Below are positions 1 through 10,801 of a stretch of DNA of 64,000 bases, piece by piece. The notes under the pieces were generated by a model. That model saw nothing but the letters and a program-made list of their open reading frames with translations, was not told where the DNA came from and searched no databases. The stretch is from Bathynomus jamesi. Lineage: Eukaryota > Arthropoda > Malacostraca > Isopoda > Cirolanidae. The number at the start of each line of letters is the position of its first letter. Within the stretch, counting starts at the first letter, position 1. The stretch is taken from the NCBI GenBank assembly GCA_023014485.1, contig JAJOZX010005624.1:62001-126000 (forward strand), given 5' to 3'. The translations under genes and the position numbers were made by a program.

Positions 1-173
1 TAGAGTCAGGAATGTCTGCAATGCAAACTGACGACACAGGCACGGAAATGATGATATTAACCGCTCATTGGATTATGATAACTCCAGACATAATTTCTTT
101 CAGTAGTGATGAACCACGTTCGGAAGCCTCACTAGTACACTGACCCTCTGTGTGTCATGCCCAAGAGGTGGAG
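1..173. other. Unassigned sequence at window start
   Basis: No reading frame, repeat terminus or RNA-like fold was recognised here. The LINE-A homology begins only at about 174, so this stretch is either host DNA or an unrecognised repeat. Confidence 0.4.
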
Positions 174-1035
174 GTCCTACAGAGAGATACGAATAGAATA
201 TACAAATGGTCAAAAGACAATAATAGGAAATTTAATACCGAAAAATTTCAGCTCTTGAGTTATGGAAGAAATGAGCAACTAAAACAGACAGCATATTATG
301 CCCCAGATAGACAGAAAATTCAGAGAAACAAGAAAACAATAGATTTGGGGATTATAATGACAGACGATGCGAAATTTGAGAGACAAAATCAGATAGCGAT
401 AAACAGAGGAGCAAAAACAGTCGCGGCGACAGGGACTAAGAACCTTCAAAAGAAGGGTCAAGGAAGTAATGATTCCTCTGCTGAAAACACTGATCATACC
501 AAAACTTGAATACTGCTCAGTCTTGACATCCCCACATAACAAGGAAGAAATTAATTAAGTAAAAGAAATTCAAAGAAATTTCACAGCCAAGATTGATGGC
601 TGCAAAGAACTCAACTACTGGGAAAGACTACTAAACTAAATCTGTATTCTCTGGAAAGAAGAAGGGAGAGGTACACTATAATTTACGTATGGATAATGAT
701 CGAAAAACTGGTACCAAACCTCACATTAAACCTAATTACCATCCAAACAACACTGGAAAATAGGAAAGAAAATGTGTATTGTTCTCAAACTAAAGGCCCG
801 ACAAGGGATATCCTCAACATTGAAGGAAAATAGTTTGGTTTTCAAAAGGTGAAGTCTTTTTAACCAGCTTCCAAAGAACCTCAGCAACGTCACGGGGGTC
901 AAAGTTGAAATCTTCAAATGAAGACTAGATACCTGGCTCAGAAGAGTACCAGATGAGCCGAGTGTACTGGCTATGTGCGATGGAAATCGCACGAGAGCAA
1001 CTCGCTCCTCCACCAAGCCAGGCCTAGAGATTACG
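174..1035 (+). pseudogene. LINE-A 3' fragment (end of reverse-transcriptase ORF)
   Basis: The plus strand carries the last third of an APE-type non-LTR retrotransposon ORF2 downstream of the RT catalytic core. Recognisable blocks are an IYKWSKDNNRKFNTEKFQLL-like block near 195-260, an MTDDAKFERQN block near 357-395, and a terminal block with FNQLPK and DEP near 850-970. The same blocks recur in LINE-A copies at 7060-9620 (minus) and 62000-63400 (plus). Several frameshifts and stops make this copy dead. It is 5'-truncated, as is usual for LINEs, and its 3' end runs into a TA-rich tract near 1040, like the GT/TA-rich tails of the other copies. The clade, CR1/jockey-like, is inferred from motif style only. 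Confidence 0.8.
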
Positions 1036-2311
1036 TGGTGTATATATATATATTATATATATATATAAGGACTATCATATATCTTTATGACAGGTTGAGT
1101 GTGGTTTGGATATGTAAATTTTTTGGGGGTTTATTTTTTTATGGTTTGTCGTTTTTGCTTTTGAAGGTTCCAACAGTTTTGCTGAAAAATTTTGCATCCG
1201 AGAAAATGTCTCATAAATTATGTTGGTCGGTCAAAGTATTTGTCTTTCAAAGAGACTACCGACAGCTGTAACAGATTTAATATTTTTAACTCAACACTGA
1301 AGAGGTGCTGTGCAAAATTTACAGACTAACAAAGAGCCGAAGTTCCATTGTTGATCAGCAAGGGAAGATAGACGTTTTGAAATGAAATGAAGGCACAATG
1401 TTTACATTTACGTATGTGTAAATTTGCGTTTTACAGAAGTCACAGGAAGTAGTGTAAATAGGGTAGTATCTTCTTTTAACCACCGCTGACAGTGAAAAAG
1501 TGAATTAAAGGATTAATTTCATTACCCCGCTTTGATCATAGACAAGTAATTTACGATTGTTTTTTTTTTTTTTAATGAAGTTGTTGAGCACCACCTATTT
1601 CTGCGAAACCCTTGTTGATTAGCTTCAGTAAGATTATGACTCAAGTTCTTAACGTGTTCAACTTTTTATTTCTGATAACAGAATATATTGTATACAGTAT
1701 AGTGTTAATTTTTACTTCCCTTTAAGACGTCTTGTTCATAATTTTCAAATTCAGATACTGTAATAGTATCAATTAACAGTTCGGATGCTGTTATGGCTCG
1801 TGGTTTAAATCCCAAATAAAACTGCAGGTCCCATCCGTTACTTGACCTTTGCCGTTACGAGGGAACTTAAACAACCGCAGACATTATTATCTCTATCATA
1901 TAATTAATTGACTTCAGATTCTCTTTTAAATTTTTTTTTTTTTTTTTTTTCCATCTTCTTAGCCTCAGTTATGTTAACAAGCGAATGTTTTTCTTTGTAC
2001 TCCCTTCTAAATTTAAAACTTATCAAATCTTTCTGTTATCAAAATCCTATTAACAATTAATGAATCTTGAACCGAGTTTTTATCTTCTTTTTAAAGCTAA
2101 AAATATCATCATCCCGTAAACAAAAAACTCGTCTCTGTACGATTTTAATTGTAAAACTTACAGACGCCACATTAAAATTAACTGTCTCGTCCATATCAAT
2201 ATCACGAGTCTGTTAAAGTTAAACATGGACGCTTTACGCAGGCATCAATCGCATTGAAATTAAGTTTTTAAAAACATTATTACATTTAATTTTTAATGAG
2301 GGTATGATGAG

Positions 2312-2346
<35 letters not shown>

Positions 2347-2657
2347 ATATTATATATATATATAATATATATATATTCACAACCCAGATGGAACCCAAAA
2401 GATTTAAGCGATACTGTTTTTAACATTAGTATAGTTCGGAACTATATAAATAATAATAACAAGAGTGAATTCAAACACACATAAAACAAGCATAATTATT
2501 ATTATTATTATTACATTTATAAATCTTATATATACGTGTATGAATATTTATAATAATAAATTAGGTTCATTTATGTGCAGTATAACCTACTTAGTTTTCA
2601 TATACAGTATAAATTAAAAACTTTCTTTCTCGCTCTGTGTATATATATATATATATT
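1036..2657. other. AT-rich stretch without recognisable genes
   Basis: This interval contains a short TA tract (about 1038-1068), poly(T) runs at about 1560 and 1928, a compound TA microsatellite at about 2311-2378, an (ATT)n stretch near 2497-2512 and another TA run at about 2640-2656. No ORF with a recognisable domain and no terminal inverted repeat was found. It could be host intergenic or intronic DNA. Confidence 0.5.
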
Positions 2658-2923
2658 CAGGGACGTGCCCTCTGGGTAGGCAAGGTAGGCAGTGCTTACC
2701 TGAATAAAACTAAAAATATTAAATATAAAAAGTAAATGATTTTCACTTCATTATATAAATGTTAATTTAATGTATGAAATTCAATGTATAAATTTGTAAA
2801 TGGATAATATTGTGTTAGAAGCACAATTTCCCCGTGCCTTTCAACCTCTATATATATTAACGCTTGACAATGAAATTTTCCCACGTGCCGTGAGTGGAGC
2901 TCCAAGCTGTGACAAATACTGCG

Positions 2924-2960
2924 CTATATAAGCAGATTTAGTTCTGCTTTTCACTCAGTG
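2924..2960 (+). promoter_or_regulatory. TATA box and arthropod initiator of the hAT transposase
   Basis: A CTATATAAG TATA box lies at 2924-2932 and a TCAGT initiator at 2955-2959. The spacing from the first T of TATA to the Inr A is 32 bp, which is canonical. The transposase ATG follows at 3079. TCAGT is the classical arthropod initiator. This is seen directly in the sequence; its activity is inferred. Confidence 0.6.
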
Positions 2961-3078
2961 TTTTGCCGTTCGGGCACATGGTCGGGTGTGTGGCTGTGCG
3001 CGCGTCTGTGTTGTCGTTTGCCTCTGTGATTGACCTAAATTTTAGACATTTTATTTCAAAATTTAACCCTTTTCAAAT

Positions 3079-5194
3079 ATGGACAGTGAGTATCTTAAGA
3101 ATTTTTCTAAACTGTCTTATGAAGAAAGGTTGAATGTGATTAAAAATGGTAGGCCGACACCGGAACTGAAACAGTTGCTACAGCGTAAAGGAACAAAAAT
3201 AATCAGAACGTTTCAAACGACGTGGTACAGCAAGAAGAGTGGTTGTGTGGTTGTGTTACAACAGGTAGACTCTTTTGTTTTCCATGCTTGTTATTTTCCG
3301 TATCTAGTGAAAGTGGGTGGATAAGAACAGGATATTGTGATTTAAATAATTTGACTAATGCTTTAAGTAAGCACGAGAGGTCTGCTGCGCATTATGAAAG
3401 TCAAATATCGTTGAAAACATTTGGATCTACACGAATCGACTTGAGCATAGATAAGCAAAAAAACTTAGCATTGAAATTCACAATAAAAAGGTAAAGGAAA
3501 ACAGAGACATACTGAAAACATTAATTTCTGCTACTTGCTTTTTGATTAAACAAGAACTTGCTTTCCGCGGTGATAATGAAGATAAATCCTCTTTAAATCG
3601 TGGAAACTATATTGAGTTACTGAACTACACTGCAAAATTTGACCAAAAATTAGCACAACATTTACAGACTTCATTCGTGTTTTCTGGCGTTTCTAACAAG
3701 ATACAAAATGACTTGATTGAAGCAGTAGGCATAGCTGTAGAAAATATATTAAAGAAGATATCGCAAGATCTCCATTCATTGCTATAGAAGTGGATGAATC
3801 GACTGATATTTCAAATACAGCTCAATGTTCCACAGTTTTAAGATATGTATTGGATTCTGAAATTAAAGAAGCTTTCATAGGATTTGACGAACTTAAAGAC
3901 AGAAGAGCTACTGGTGTAACAGAATGCATATTAAAAATTTAGATAAATACAACTGTGCTGAGAAGCTTGTAGCACAGACATATGATGGAGCATCGGTAAT
4001 GGCATCGCATTTAAATGGCGTTCAAGCTAAAGTAAGAGAAAAGGCATCATCAGCGTTATTTACCCATTGCTACGCTCACAAGTTGAATCTTGTTCTATCT
4101 CAATCAGCAAAATTTATACCTGAATGTACAATCTGTTTCAAGACCATTGATGGTCTTGCTGCATTTTTCAATCACTCTACAAAACGAACGCAATTTCTTG
4201 ATGAAATAGTACATAAACGCATTCCAAAGGCTGCACCAACGAGATGGAGTTCTAACTCAAAGCTAGTGCAAACTATTTTACACTATCATAGTGACCTTTG
4301 TAAACTTTTCAACAACATTGACAGCAATCCTTTATTGTGGGACTCAGATACTTTAGTGAGGAGTAATGGATTTTATAATTGGCTAACGAAAGATTCAACA
4401 TACTTTCTTCTCATGGTATATGATAATTTTCATTAGAACTGACACACTTCAATATCTTACAAACTAAAATTATAGATATTCCATATTGCATTGAAAGAAT
4501 CAATGAAACAATGAATTCCCTCGAGGGTCTGCGCAAAAATTTTGATGATATCTATGAGAAGTTTGAAGAATGTTTCAAAGAAAATAACTTGACTGAATCA
4601 AAATGTCGTACAAAAGGTCCAATTAAAAAGAAAGAGAAAGAATATTCTGTCTAATATTGAATGATATACTGCAGCATATGGAAGCAAGATACAGTGACTT
4701 CAAAAATTTACAATTTATTTCATTAGTTGATAGTAAAAAGTTTCTAAAACTAGCTACAGAAATTGATAAGGATGCACTAGAAAGTTTAGAGAAGAATTAT
4801 GGTAACTTCTTCGATGTCATAAGATTGAAAACTGATCTAGCTGGAATTTATAGTGCACAAGTGTTCAGGGATAAATCAATTAAGATTTGCTTGCTTTCAT
4901 ATTTCAAAATGGACTTGAACTAACGTTTCTGAAGCGGTGAAGCTGTTGCAATTGATTTTAACAATTCCAGCTACAACAGTTTCTGTTGAGAGGTCATTTT
5001 CAGCTTTGAAAAGAATTAAAAGCTACACCAGGAATAGAATGAAACAGGAAAGGCTTTCATCACTTGCCCTAATTTCAATTGAAAAGGAAAGATTTACTAA
5101 AACGGAGCAAAATCCCACTTACAATTTCTTTGAAAAAATTACAGATATTTTTGTTACTAACAAGGAGAGAAGAATGGAATTCATCTACAAATAA
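3079..5194 (+). pseudogene. hAT transposase (zinc finger MYM-type 1-like), frameshifted
   Basis: From the ATG at 3079 the protein starts with a short leader, then a TTF-type zinc finger split between two frames at about 3200-3400 (WYSKKS..W..C.C, LFCFPCLLFS, LSKHERSAAH). A DUF4371-like region (3542-3787) follows, and then a catalytic region in pieces (IEVDESTD near 3785-3810, QTYDGASVMA and CYAHKLNLV at 3975-4095, PTRWSSN at 4238). The C-terminal hAT dimerisation region lies at 4937-5194 (TTVSVERSFSALK). At least four frame breaks are visible, at about 3240, 3494, 3787-3924 and 4436-4657. This family is often annotated as zinc finger MYM-type protein 1-like. A host-domesticated gene is unlikely given the frameshifts and flanking inverted ends. 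Confidence 0.85.
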
Positions 5195-5420
5195 AGCGGT
5201 AAGTAAATATTTGTTGTTGACCAAAAATTAGCACAAATGGTGCGGAAGGGGTTAATTATGCTTAAAATTCGTTGGTGGCTGGGGCTCCGCCCCGGAACCC
5301 GCTGGGGGAGCTCGCGCCCACCCCAGACCGCCTAGCTTGGAGCCGCTCGCTTCGCTCGCGCATTGAGTTTGCCTACCCTGAGTATTTACTCACGGCACGT
5401 GCCTGATATATATATATATG

Positions 5421-6157
5421 ATAAAAACGAAGACGTAGAGCAAAAAAGTCATTATATTTGGCTGCAGCCGACGTTTCGGGCAACTCTACCCATTTTCAAG
5501 GCCTAATAAATAAAAGCTAAAATTAATACATGAATGTCGAACACTAAAACTAATTTAAAGTACAAAATTAAAACTGTTCAAGAATAAAAATTAAAATTAC
5601 AAAGCAAAAAACAGGCATAAGCCAAAATCAAATAAAAATAGAAATTATATAAATTACAAATATAAGAGTGATAAAAATAAAAATTTAAAACATTCAAACG
5701 TAAAATAGTTAAAAAACTTTACTAATAAAAAGTTAAACGGAATAAAAAGTTAAACGAAAAACCACAAGAGTAAACCAAACATACCATGCTCACTTGACAG
5801 CCACAAAAAACTGAGGCGAAAAGGAGACGGTGACAAGGGAAATTTTTTTTTTAGTATGTAGGTATTCTAATTAATATAAAGGGGGTAACAGCTAGAATCA
5901 ATATTTGAACTGGAGTTCAAAAATTTAATACGCAAAGATTCGTAAATACAGAGGGAGGCCGGGCATTTTAATGATTTAAGAATTTTAAAATTGTTAACAG
6001 AAATGTCAACCTTACACTTGATAGAATGATTCGACATTCATATATTTTTTTCATGTATTAATTTTAGCTTTTATTATTAGAAAATGGTAGAGTTGCCCGA
6101 AACGTCGGTTGCAGCCAAATAAATGACTTTTTTGCTCTACGTCTTCGTTTTTATCCT
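5421..6157. repeat. Inverted-repeat element, Penelope-like terminal repeats
   Basis: Arms of about 80-90 bp in inverted orientation lie at 5421-5510 and 6071-6157. Each carries a GAAACGTCGG/CCGACGTTTC core and a GCTCTACGTCTTCG end. The 560-bp interior is A-rich and has no ORF. Inverted terminal repeats with a GAAACGTCGG block resemble the hammerhead-bearing pLTRs of Penelope-like elements. Here the CTGANGA half is decayed, while a GGG/CCC stem and the GAAA remain. Family membership is inferred. A simple foldback MITE is the alternative. Confidence 0.5.
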
Positions 6158-6589
6158 AAATATAAAACTACGTCTCCTTAGGAGGGATCCTATTTCATTA
6201 TATATACATATATATATATTTTTTTTTTCCCCAATGATGATGTTTATGCCCAGTTCTTAGGCTCTTCTTTTAGTATTCTCACACCTTACATTCAGTGAGG
6301 TTATCTGAACGGCAGTTCGTTTTCACCTCCACTTATCCTTCATATCGTTCTGTATTTACCGTGATTCAAGGGTAAGGGGAGGAGTAATTATACCATCTTG
6401 TTAATATTAATTTATTTGAGGTCATTCTTAAATTGAAGTAGATAGTTAATTTGATCGAGCGCCATGACTAAACTCGAAACTTATAAGAATGGTTCAAACT
6501 CAGAAACTGGTTCTATCCCAATCTTTTAGATGAATACGGATCAGCTGCCCCGTTTCTTGATTCGGTACGAGTTTATATAAACTGGAGGG
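6158..6589. other. No recognisable gene
   Basis: A short TA tract with a poly(T) run lies at about 6200-6230. The remainder has no convincing ORF or repeat terminus. Confidence 0.4.
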
Positions 6590-6932
6590 AGTAACCTTTT
6601 TTGCTTCTGCCCGAATCCTTCATTCTGAAAGATTCGGGCTTGTCACTCCACCTTAGCCCTACAGTTTAACGTGGATCCGAACCACGCCCCACCACGGGCG
6701 CTCAGAAATTACAAAGTCCTCGCCAGGACTCGATCTCACGACCTCCCGATCAGCAGTCTAGCGTCTTAACCACTAGGCTACCTAGGGTACCCATTTATCT
6801 ACCACAATTTTTTTCATTGAGTGAAAGGATGAACAGCTGGGTTTTGCTGCGCGTCGCCTGCCGTCACCGGGCTCGATCCCGGGGCCGATGGATTCGTAGT
6901 CAGCGATGCTGACCACTACACCACCGAGGCGC
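6590..6932 (-). repeat. Dimeric tRNA-derived SINE, copy A
   Basis: Read on the minus strand, the element starts CGCCTCGGTGGTGTAGTGG and has an A-box-like GTGTAGTGGTCAGC and a B-box-like GGGATCGAGCCC. A linker follows. A second tRNA-like unit then has TAGCCTAGTGGTTAAGACGC as A box and GAGATCGAGTCC as B box. After it comes a non-tRNA body with GTGGTTCGGATCCACGTTAA. A second copy of the same two-unit arrangement lies at 37312-37597 on the plus strand, so this is a repeat family and not two adjacent tRNA genes. Confidence 0.75.
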
Positions 6933-7059
6933 ATAGAGGGAGAAGGCAATGTTTGGGGGATAACTAATCTTCAAAACAGCTCATTATTTTCCGGAAAAAC
7001 ACATTACTTTTTATTTATTATTATTTTGAATTGTTTTATTATATAAATACCTTTCAACC
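6933..7059. other. Short unassigned spacer
   Basis: AT-rich sequence between the SINE 5' end and the LINE-A 3' end. No feature was recognised. Confidence 0.4.
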
Positions 7060-7505
7060 TTTCATATGTTCCGTGCGATGATTCCTCATTTCACGAAAGT
7101 CAAGCTTGTCGACCCTCCTCTCGAGTTGGCCTGGTGAAATAGTGAGTTGGTTTCTTGTACTCTCCACCTCACATAGCCAGTACGCCCGGCTCATCGGAGA
7201 TTGTTCTGAGCCAGTCATCTAATCTTCTTTTGAAGATGTCCACCGCAACACCACTCGTGTTCCTTAGGTCTTTGGGCAGCTGATCAAATAGTCTTGGTCC
7301 TCTCACAACAAAACTATTTTCTTTCAGGGTTAAGGATGTTCCCTGTCTAGCCTTTAATTTGAGAACACGACACAGTCTTCCTTTTCTACTTTCCACTGTT
7401 GTTTGGGGAGTTATAGGGTTCAGAGTAAGATTAGGGACTAGTTTCTCCATTATTTTGCAAGTGTAAATAATGGTGTATCGCTCTCTTTTCCTTTCCAGTG
7501 AATAC
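7060..7505 (-). pseudogene. LINE-A ORF2 C-terminus and 3' end
   Basis: An open frame at 7169-7450 (minus) encodes the conserved terminal block of LINE-A ORF2, including FDQLPKDLRNTSGVAVDIF and LDDWLRTISDEPG. This type of block is found at the end of CR1/jockey-like ORF2 proteins. The 3' end lies near 7060-7100 (CATTTCACGAAAGTC region), matching the 3' ends at about 1020 and 63440. The fragment is interrupted on its 5' side by the mariner-like element at a TA dinucleotide. Confidence 0.8.
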
Positions 7506-9059
7506 AGGGTGTTTCAGGAGGAAAGGTCAATACTTCGGGAGGTGATAGTATCGGTCATTGTGAGAAAAAAAGTTCATACGAACATGTGTCTAATTCTGAA
7601 TGGTTACGGAGATAGAGCTGTTTGAATCTGATGCGCGCGCAGCTCTTCCTCCCCTTCCCTCCCCTATAACCTTGAACCATGTAAGCTGTAATGTAAGCAT
7701 GTAACATAGGCTAATCGACAGCTGACTGTTGTGAGTGACATTGTTTGGTGTTTGAAGCAGTGTTAAGAATACCACACACCTTCACACATGCCGAATATGC
7801 AGATATGGTGTATGTCTACGGTTTTTGCGATGGAAGTGCAACAGCTGCTGTTGCAGAATATCGTCGACGGTTTCCGAACCGCAGAATTCCGGATCAAAGT
7901 GTGTTTACCAGAGTTTTGAACACTGCGTGAGATTGGTACACTTCCAGCGCTCATGTTTCATCTGAACGTGAAGGTCAACAAGATGTGGATGAAGTGGAAA
8001 AATTCTTCAGTTGGTAGAGCGTAGTCCTACTACTAGCTAACGAAGAATTTATACGTCCCGTGTACCACACACAAGAGTATGGCGCATTACGTAAGGAAGG
8101 CTTGCATCCATATCATGAACAGCGTGTACAACACCTTCAACCAGGAGACGCTGCCATGCGACTGGAATTTTGTCATTGGGTAAATGCTAATCGCCGATTG
8201 CTTCGATTAATACTGTTTACCGATGAAGCTACTTTCACCCGTGACGGTATCAACAACACTCGTAACTCTCATCGGTGGTCAGACGAAAATCCAAATGCCA
8301 CTGTGGAAACAAATTTTCAACATCGCTTCTCTGCCAATGTGTGGTGCGGTATCATCGATGATCATCTGATTGGCCTGTTACTTTAGAGAATTGTCTTACA
8401 GGACAAAGTTACCTAGAATTTCTGCAAAATGAATTGCCAGGACTATTGCCAGGACTACGCGCTGGTATGTACTTTCAGCATGACGGAGCTCCTGCACATT
8501 CTACCCGTCTGGTGATGCAATACCTAAATCAAACTTTCCCTGATCGATGGATCGGCCGAGGTGGTCCCATTCAATGGCCACCAAGGTTTCCAGACCTCTT
8601 CCGTTAGATTATTGTTTGTGGGGGTGGATGAAAAGTCAAGTTTACAAAAGAAAGGTGGATACACGAGACGAATTGCTCGTGCGCATTTTTGGAGCTACTG
8701 CCCGCATAAAGGAACGTCAAGATCAACTCAGACGAACAACACGCGATCTTCGCACACGAGTTGCAAAGTGCATTGAGGTTGACGGTGGGATTTTCGAAAA
8801 CGTATTGTAAACTGTAACAAATTTGTCATTTCTGTATCTGATACCATTCAAAATGCCAATGTTTAAACATTAAATGTTAGAAACAGTAATTAGTTTCTCT
8901 TTCTTGATTACCATTAACAATGCTTTTGTATTTGTAGATTCAAACAACTCTATCTCCGTAACCATTCAGAATTAGACACATGTTCATATGAACTTTTTTT
9001 CTCACAATGACCGATACTATCACCTCCCGAAGTATTGACCTTTCCTCCTGAACACCCTG
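7506..9059 (+). mobile_element. IS630/Tc1/mariner-like transposon with ~120-bp inverted repeats
   Basis: The element has near-perfect terminal inverted repeats of about 120 bp (7506-7627 and about 8938-9059) beginning CAGGGTGTT and is flanked by TA on both sides (7504-7505, 9060-9061). Removing it restores the LINE-A frame. Its plus strand carries the transposase remnant described separately. The TA target, CAGGGTGT ends and DDD-type catalytic blocks place it in the IS630/Tc1/mariner superfamily. Confidence 0.9.
7745..8810 (+). pseudogene. Tc1/mariner-like transposase with DUF4817-type N-terminus, frameshifted
   Basis: The N-terminus (about 7770-7930) contains FTHAEYADMVYVYGFCDG and RRRFPNRRIPDQSVF, the pattern of the helix-turn-helix DUF4817 region of arthropod Tc1-like transposases. 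The catalytic part shows LFTDEATFT near 8205-8235 (first Asp), NVWCGIIDDHLIG near 8335-8375, FQHDGAPAHS near 8470-8500 (second Asp) and a WP..PDLFPLDYCLWG block near 8570-8625 (third Asp). The C-terminal helix-rich tail runs to 8810. At least four frame disruptions occur, so the gene is dead. Confidence 0.8.
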
Positions 9060-9628
9060 TATAGGTTTAATTTGAGTAACCTTTCCCAATAATTTAGTTC
9101 TTTGCACCCATTGATCTTGGCTGTGAAGCTTCTCTGAATCCCTTCTAGCTGTCTAATGTCTTCTTTTTTATATGGGCATGTTAGGACCGAGCAGTATTCC
9201 AATTTGGGTATGATCAGTGTTTCCATAGAGGAATCATTATATTCCTCTCCCTTCGTTTAAAAGTGCTCAGCATCTGCCCAGCCAGTTATTCTCTTTGCTC
9301 TGTTTACTGCTATCTTATTTTGTGTTTCAAATTTCGCATCAGTCATTACAACTCCTAAATCTTTTGTTTTAGAATTTCTCTAATTTCCTGTCCATTTGGG
9401 ATATAGCATTCCATGGATTTTAGGTCCTCCCTTTTTCCGTACCGTAACAGTTGAAATTTCTCAGTGTTAAACTTCATATTGTTGTCTTCCGTCCTTGTAG
9501 ATTCTGTTCATGTCTGTTTGTAGAGATCCTATGTCTTCTGGGTTTCTTATTTTTCTACTGATCTTTGTGTCATCGGCAAAGGATGTTACTGTGCTGTCTC
9601 TGGTAACGTACTCATCTATGTCAGTTAG
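9060..9628 (-). pseudogene. LINE-A ORF2, end of RT and post-RT region
   Basis: The minus-strand frames encode blocks shared with the plus-strand LINE-A copy near 62000-62960, including TLIIPKLEYCSVLTCPYKKE (9170-9226) and, further upstream, the IYEW/FNTEKFQLL type block and the FADDTK motif-C region (9560-9600). Small indels break the frame. The fragment lies between the mariner-like element and the hAT at 9629. Confidence 0.75.
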
Positions 9629-10801
9629 CAAAGCTGGGCACAAACCGTTAATCCGTTAATCGTTAACTAACGAAGTTAACTTTTTCGTTAACGATTTAAC
9701 TTTTAAGTTAACTTTGAAAATCATTATCGGACTAATTAACTTCCGTTACATTTAACTTCCGTTAACTCAAGTCCGTTAACCCAAAAAAATTCATAAATAA
9801 ACGTTTAAAAGTTTCTATTATTTTCAGTGCTGAGCAGGTGCGCAATTAATCCGCCACTGTTAATAGTGATGAACGAATTTCCATTTCCGCAGTGCAAAAT
9901 CAGGCGATATATTTGTTTCCGTCGCCACAATTTGTGTCTTACCAAATATGGTAGTTATTTATGGCATTGGTTTGAGCAAAACATGGTCGACTGTAAAATC
10001 AGGCGGAAAGATTTGTCATTTGAGTTGAATGTTTCAACTTCTTTCAAGAAATATCACGAGCATTTTAAGGCACTTTCAATAATATATATGTAACAATTAC
10101 AACAAATAACTACATTCGTTTCATTTGCAGTCTGTCTCTTGCGCAACATGTTGTGCTAGTGAATATTTAAAAATAATCGTTGTCAAGTAAGTCATGTATA
10201 TTTATAATATGTCTGTGAGTACCTTATTAGTAATTCTCCTTGATACATTTCAAGGACCATAAAACTGATCATGTAAGATTTCAATTCTCATGTCACGAGG
10301 AGGAGGAGGAGGATGACTTCTTCAGTGCTGTCATCCAGACAAAAGAGAGCAGCAGAAGCCACAGGTCACTCAAGGGCAAGGCCCAGAACTTGGTCAAGAC
10401 CTGGCTGGAGACCAACTCCAAGGACTTGCTGACAGATGCTGCCTTCTTGGGTGAGCAAGTGTTGGTGGACTTGTTCATCAAGTTCAACACAGCCATCCCC
10501 TCCAGTGCTGCAGTGGAGCGTTTGTTCTCTATGGGCAAGGACATCCTGAGGGCCAAGAGATCATCCCTGTCTGATGAAAACTTTGATATGCTAATTTTCA
10601 TGAAGGGCAACATGCATCTCATGGACAAAATGGAGAACGAGAAGAAGAGGGAAAATTAAATTATATATATATTGTGTTTTTCATTTTTTTTAAATAAAAG
10701 TTAACGTTAACGGTTTATCGGTAACTTCCGTTACATGTTTAACGGATTAACGGTTAACGAAGTTAACTTTTTGGTTAACGGTGCCCACCACTGTCAGTTA
10801 G
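9621..10801 (+). mobile_element. hAT transposon (internally deleted) with 8-bp TSD
   Basis: The 8-bp duplication TCAGTTAG occurs at 9621-9628 and 10794-10801. The element itself is 9629-10793, with ends CAAAGCTGGGCA and, on the minus strand, CAGTGGTGGGCA. Subterminal GTTAAC-rich repeats occupy about 60-130 bp at both ends. Only the C-terminal part of a transposase remains. The insertion is inside the LINE-A RT region, whose frame resumes on both sides. The superfamily call is firm because of the TSD length, terminal sequence and dimerisation domain. Confidence 0.9.
10240..10659 (+). pseudogene. hAT transposase C-terminal fragment
   Basis: This open frame ends with a hAT dimerisation motif (FNTAIPSSAAVERLFSMG) followed by KRSSLSDENFDMLIFMKGN. 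An acidic EEEEEDDFF stretch lies near its start. The zinc finger and catalytic regions are absent, so the fragment cannot transpose the element. Codon use looks GC-richer than the surrounding AT-rich DNA, which supports a formerly translated frame. Confidence 0.75.

Larger units (their letters stand above)
2658..5405 (+). mobile_element. hAT DNA transposon, ZMYM1-like, decayed
   Basis: The element is bounded by related inverted ends: CAGGGACGTGCC at 2658 and, read on the minus strand from 5405, CAGGCACGTGCC. A second shared block, GGGTAGGCAA, lies just inside each end. Both flanks are TA repeats, so the expected 8-bp duplication cannot be proved. Inside are a TATA/Inr promoter and a transposase with a TTF-type zinc finger, a DUF4371-like region and the hAT C-terminal dimerisation region. 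The length of 2.75 kb and the domain order suit a near full-length autonomous ancestor that has since gained frameshifts. Confidence 0.85.

Noticed and set aside
10293..10628. Minus-strand frame opposite the hAT transposase fragment
   Set aside because: It is the antisense shadow of a recognisable plus-strand hAT dimerisation domain.
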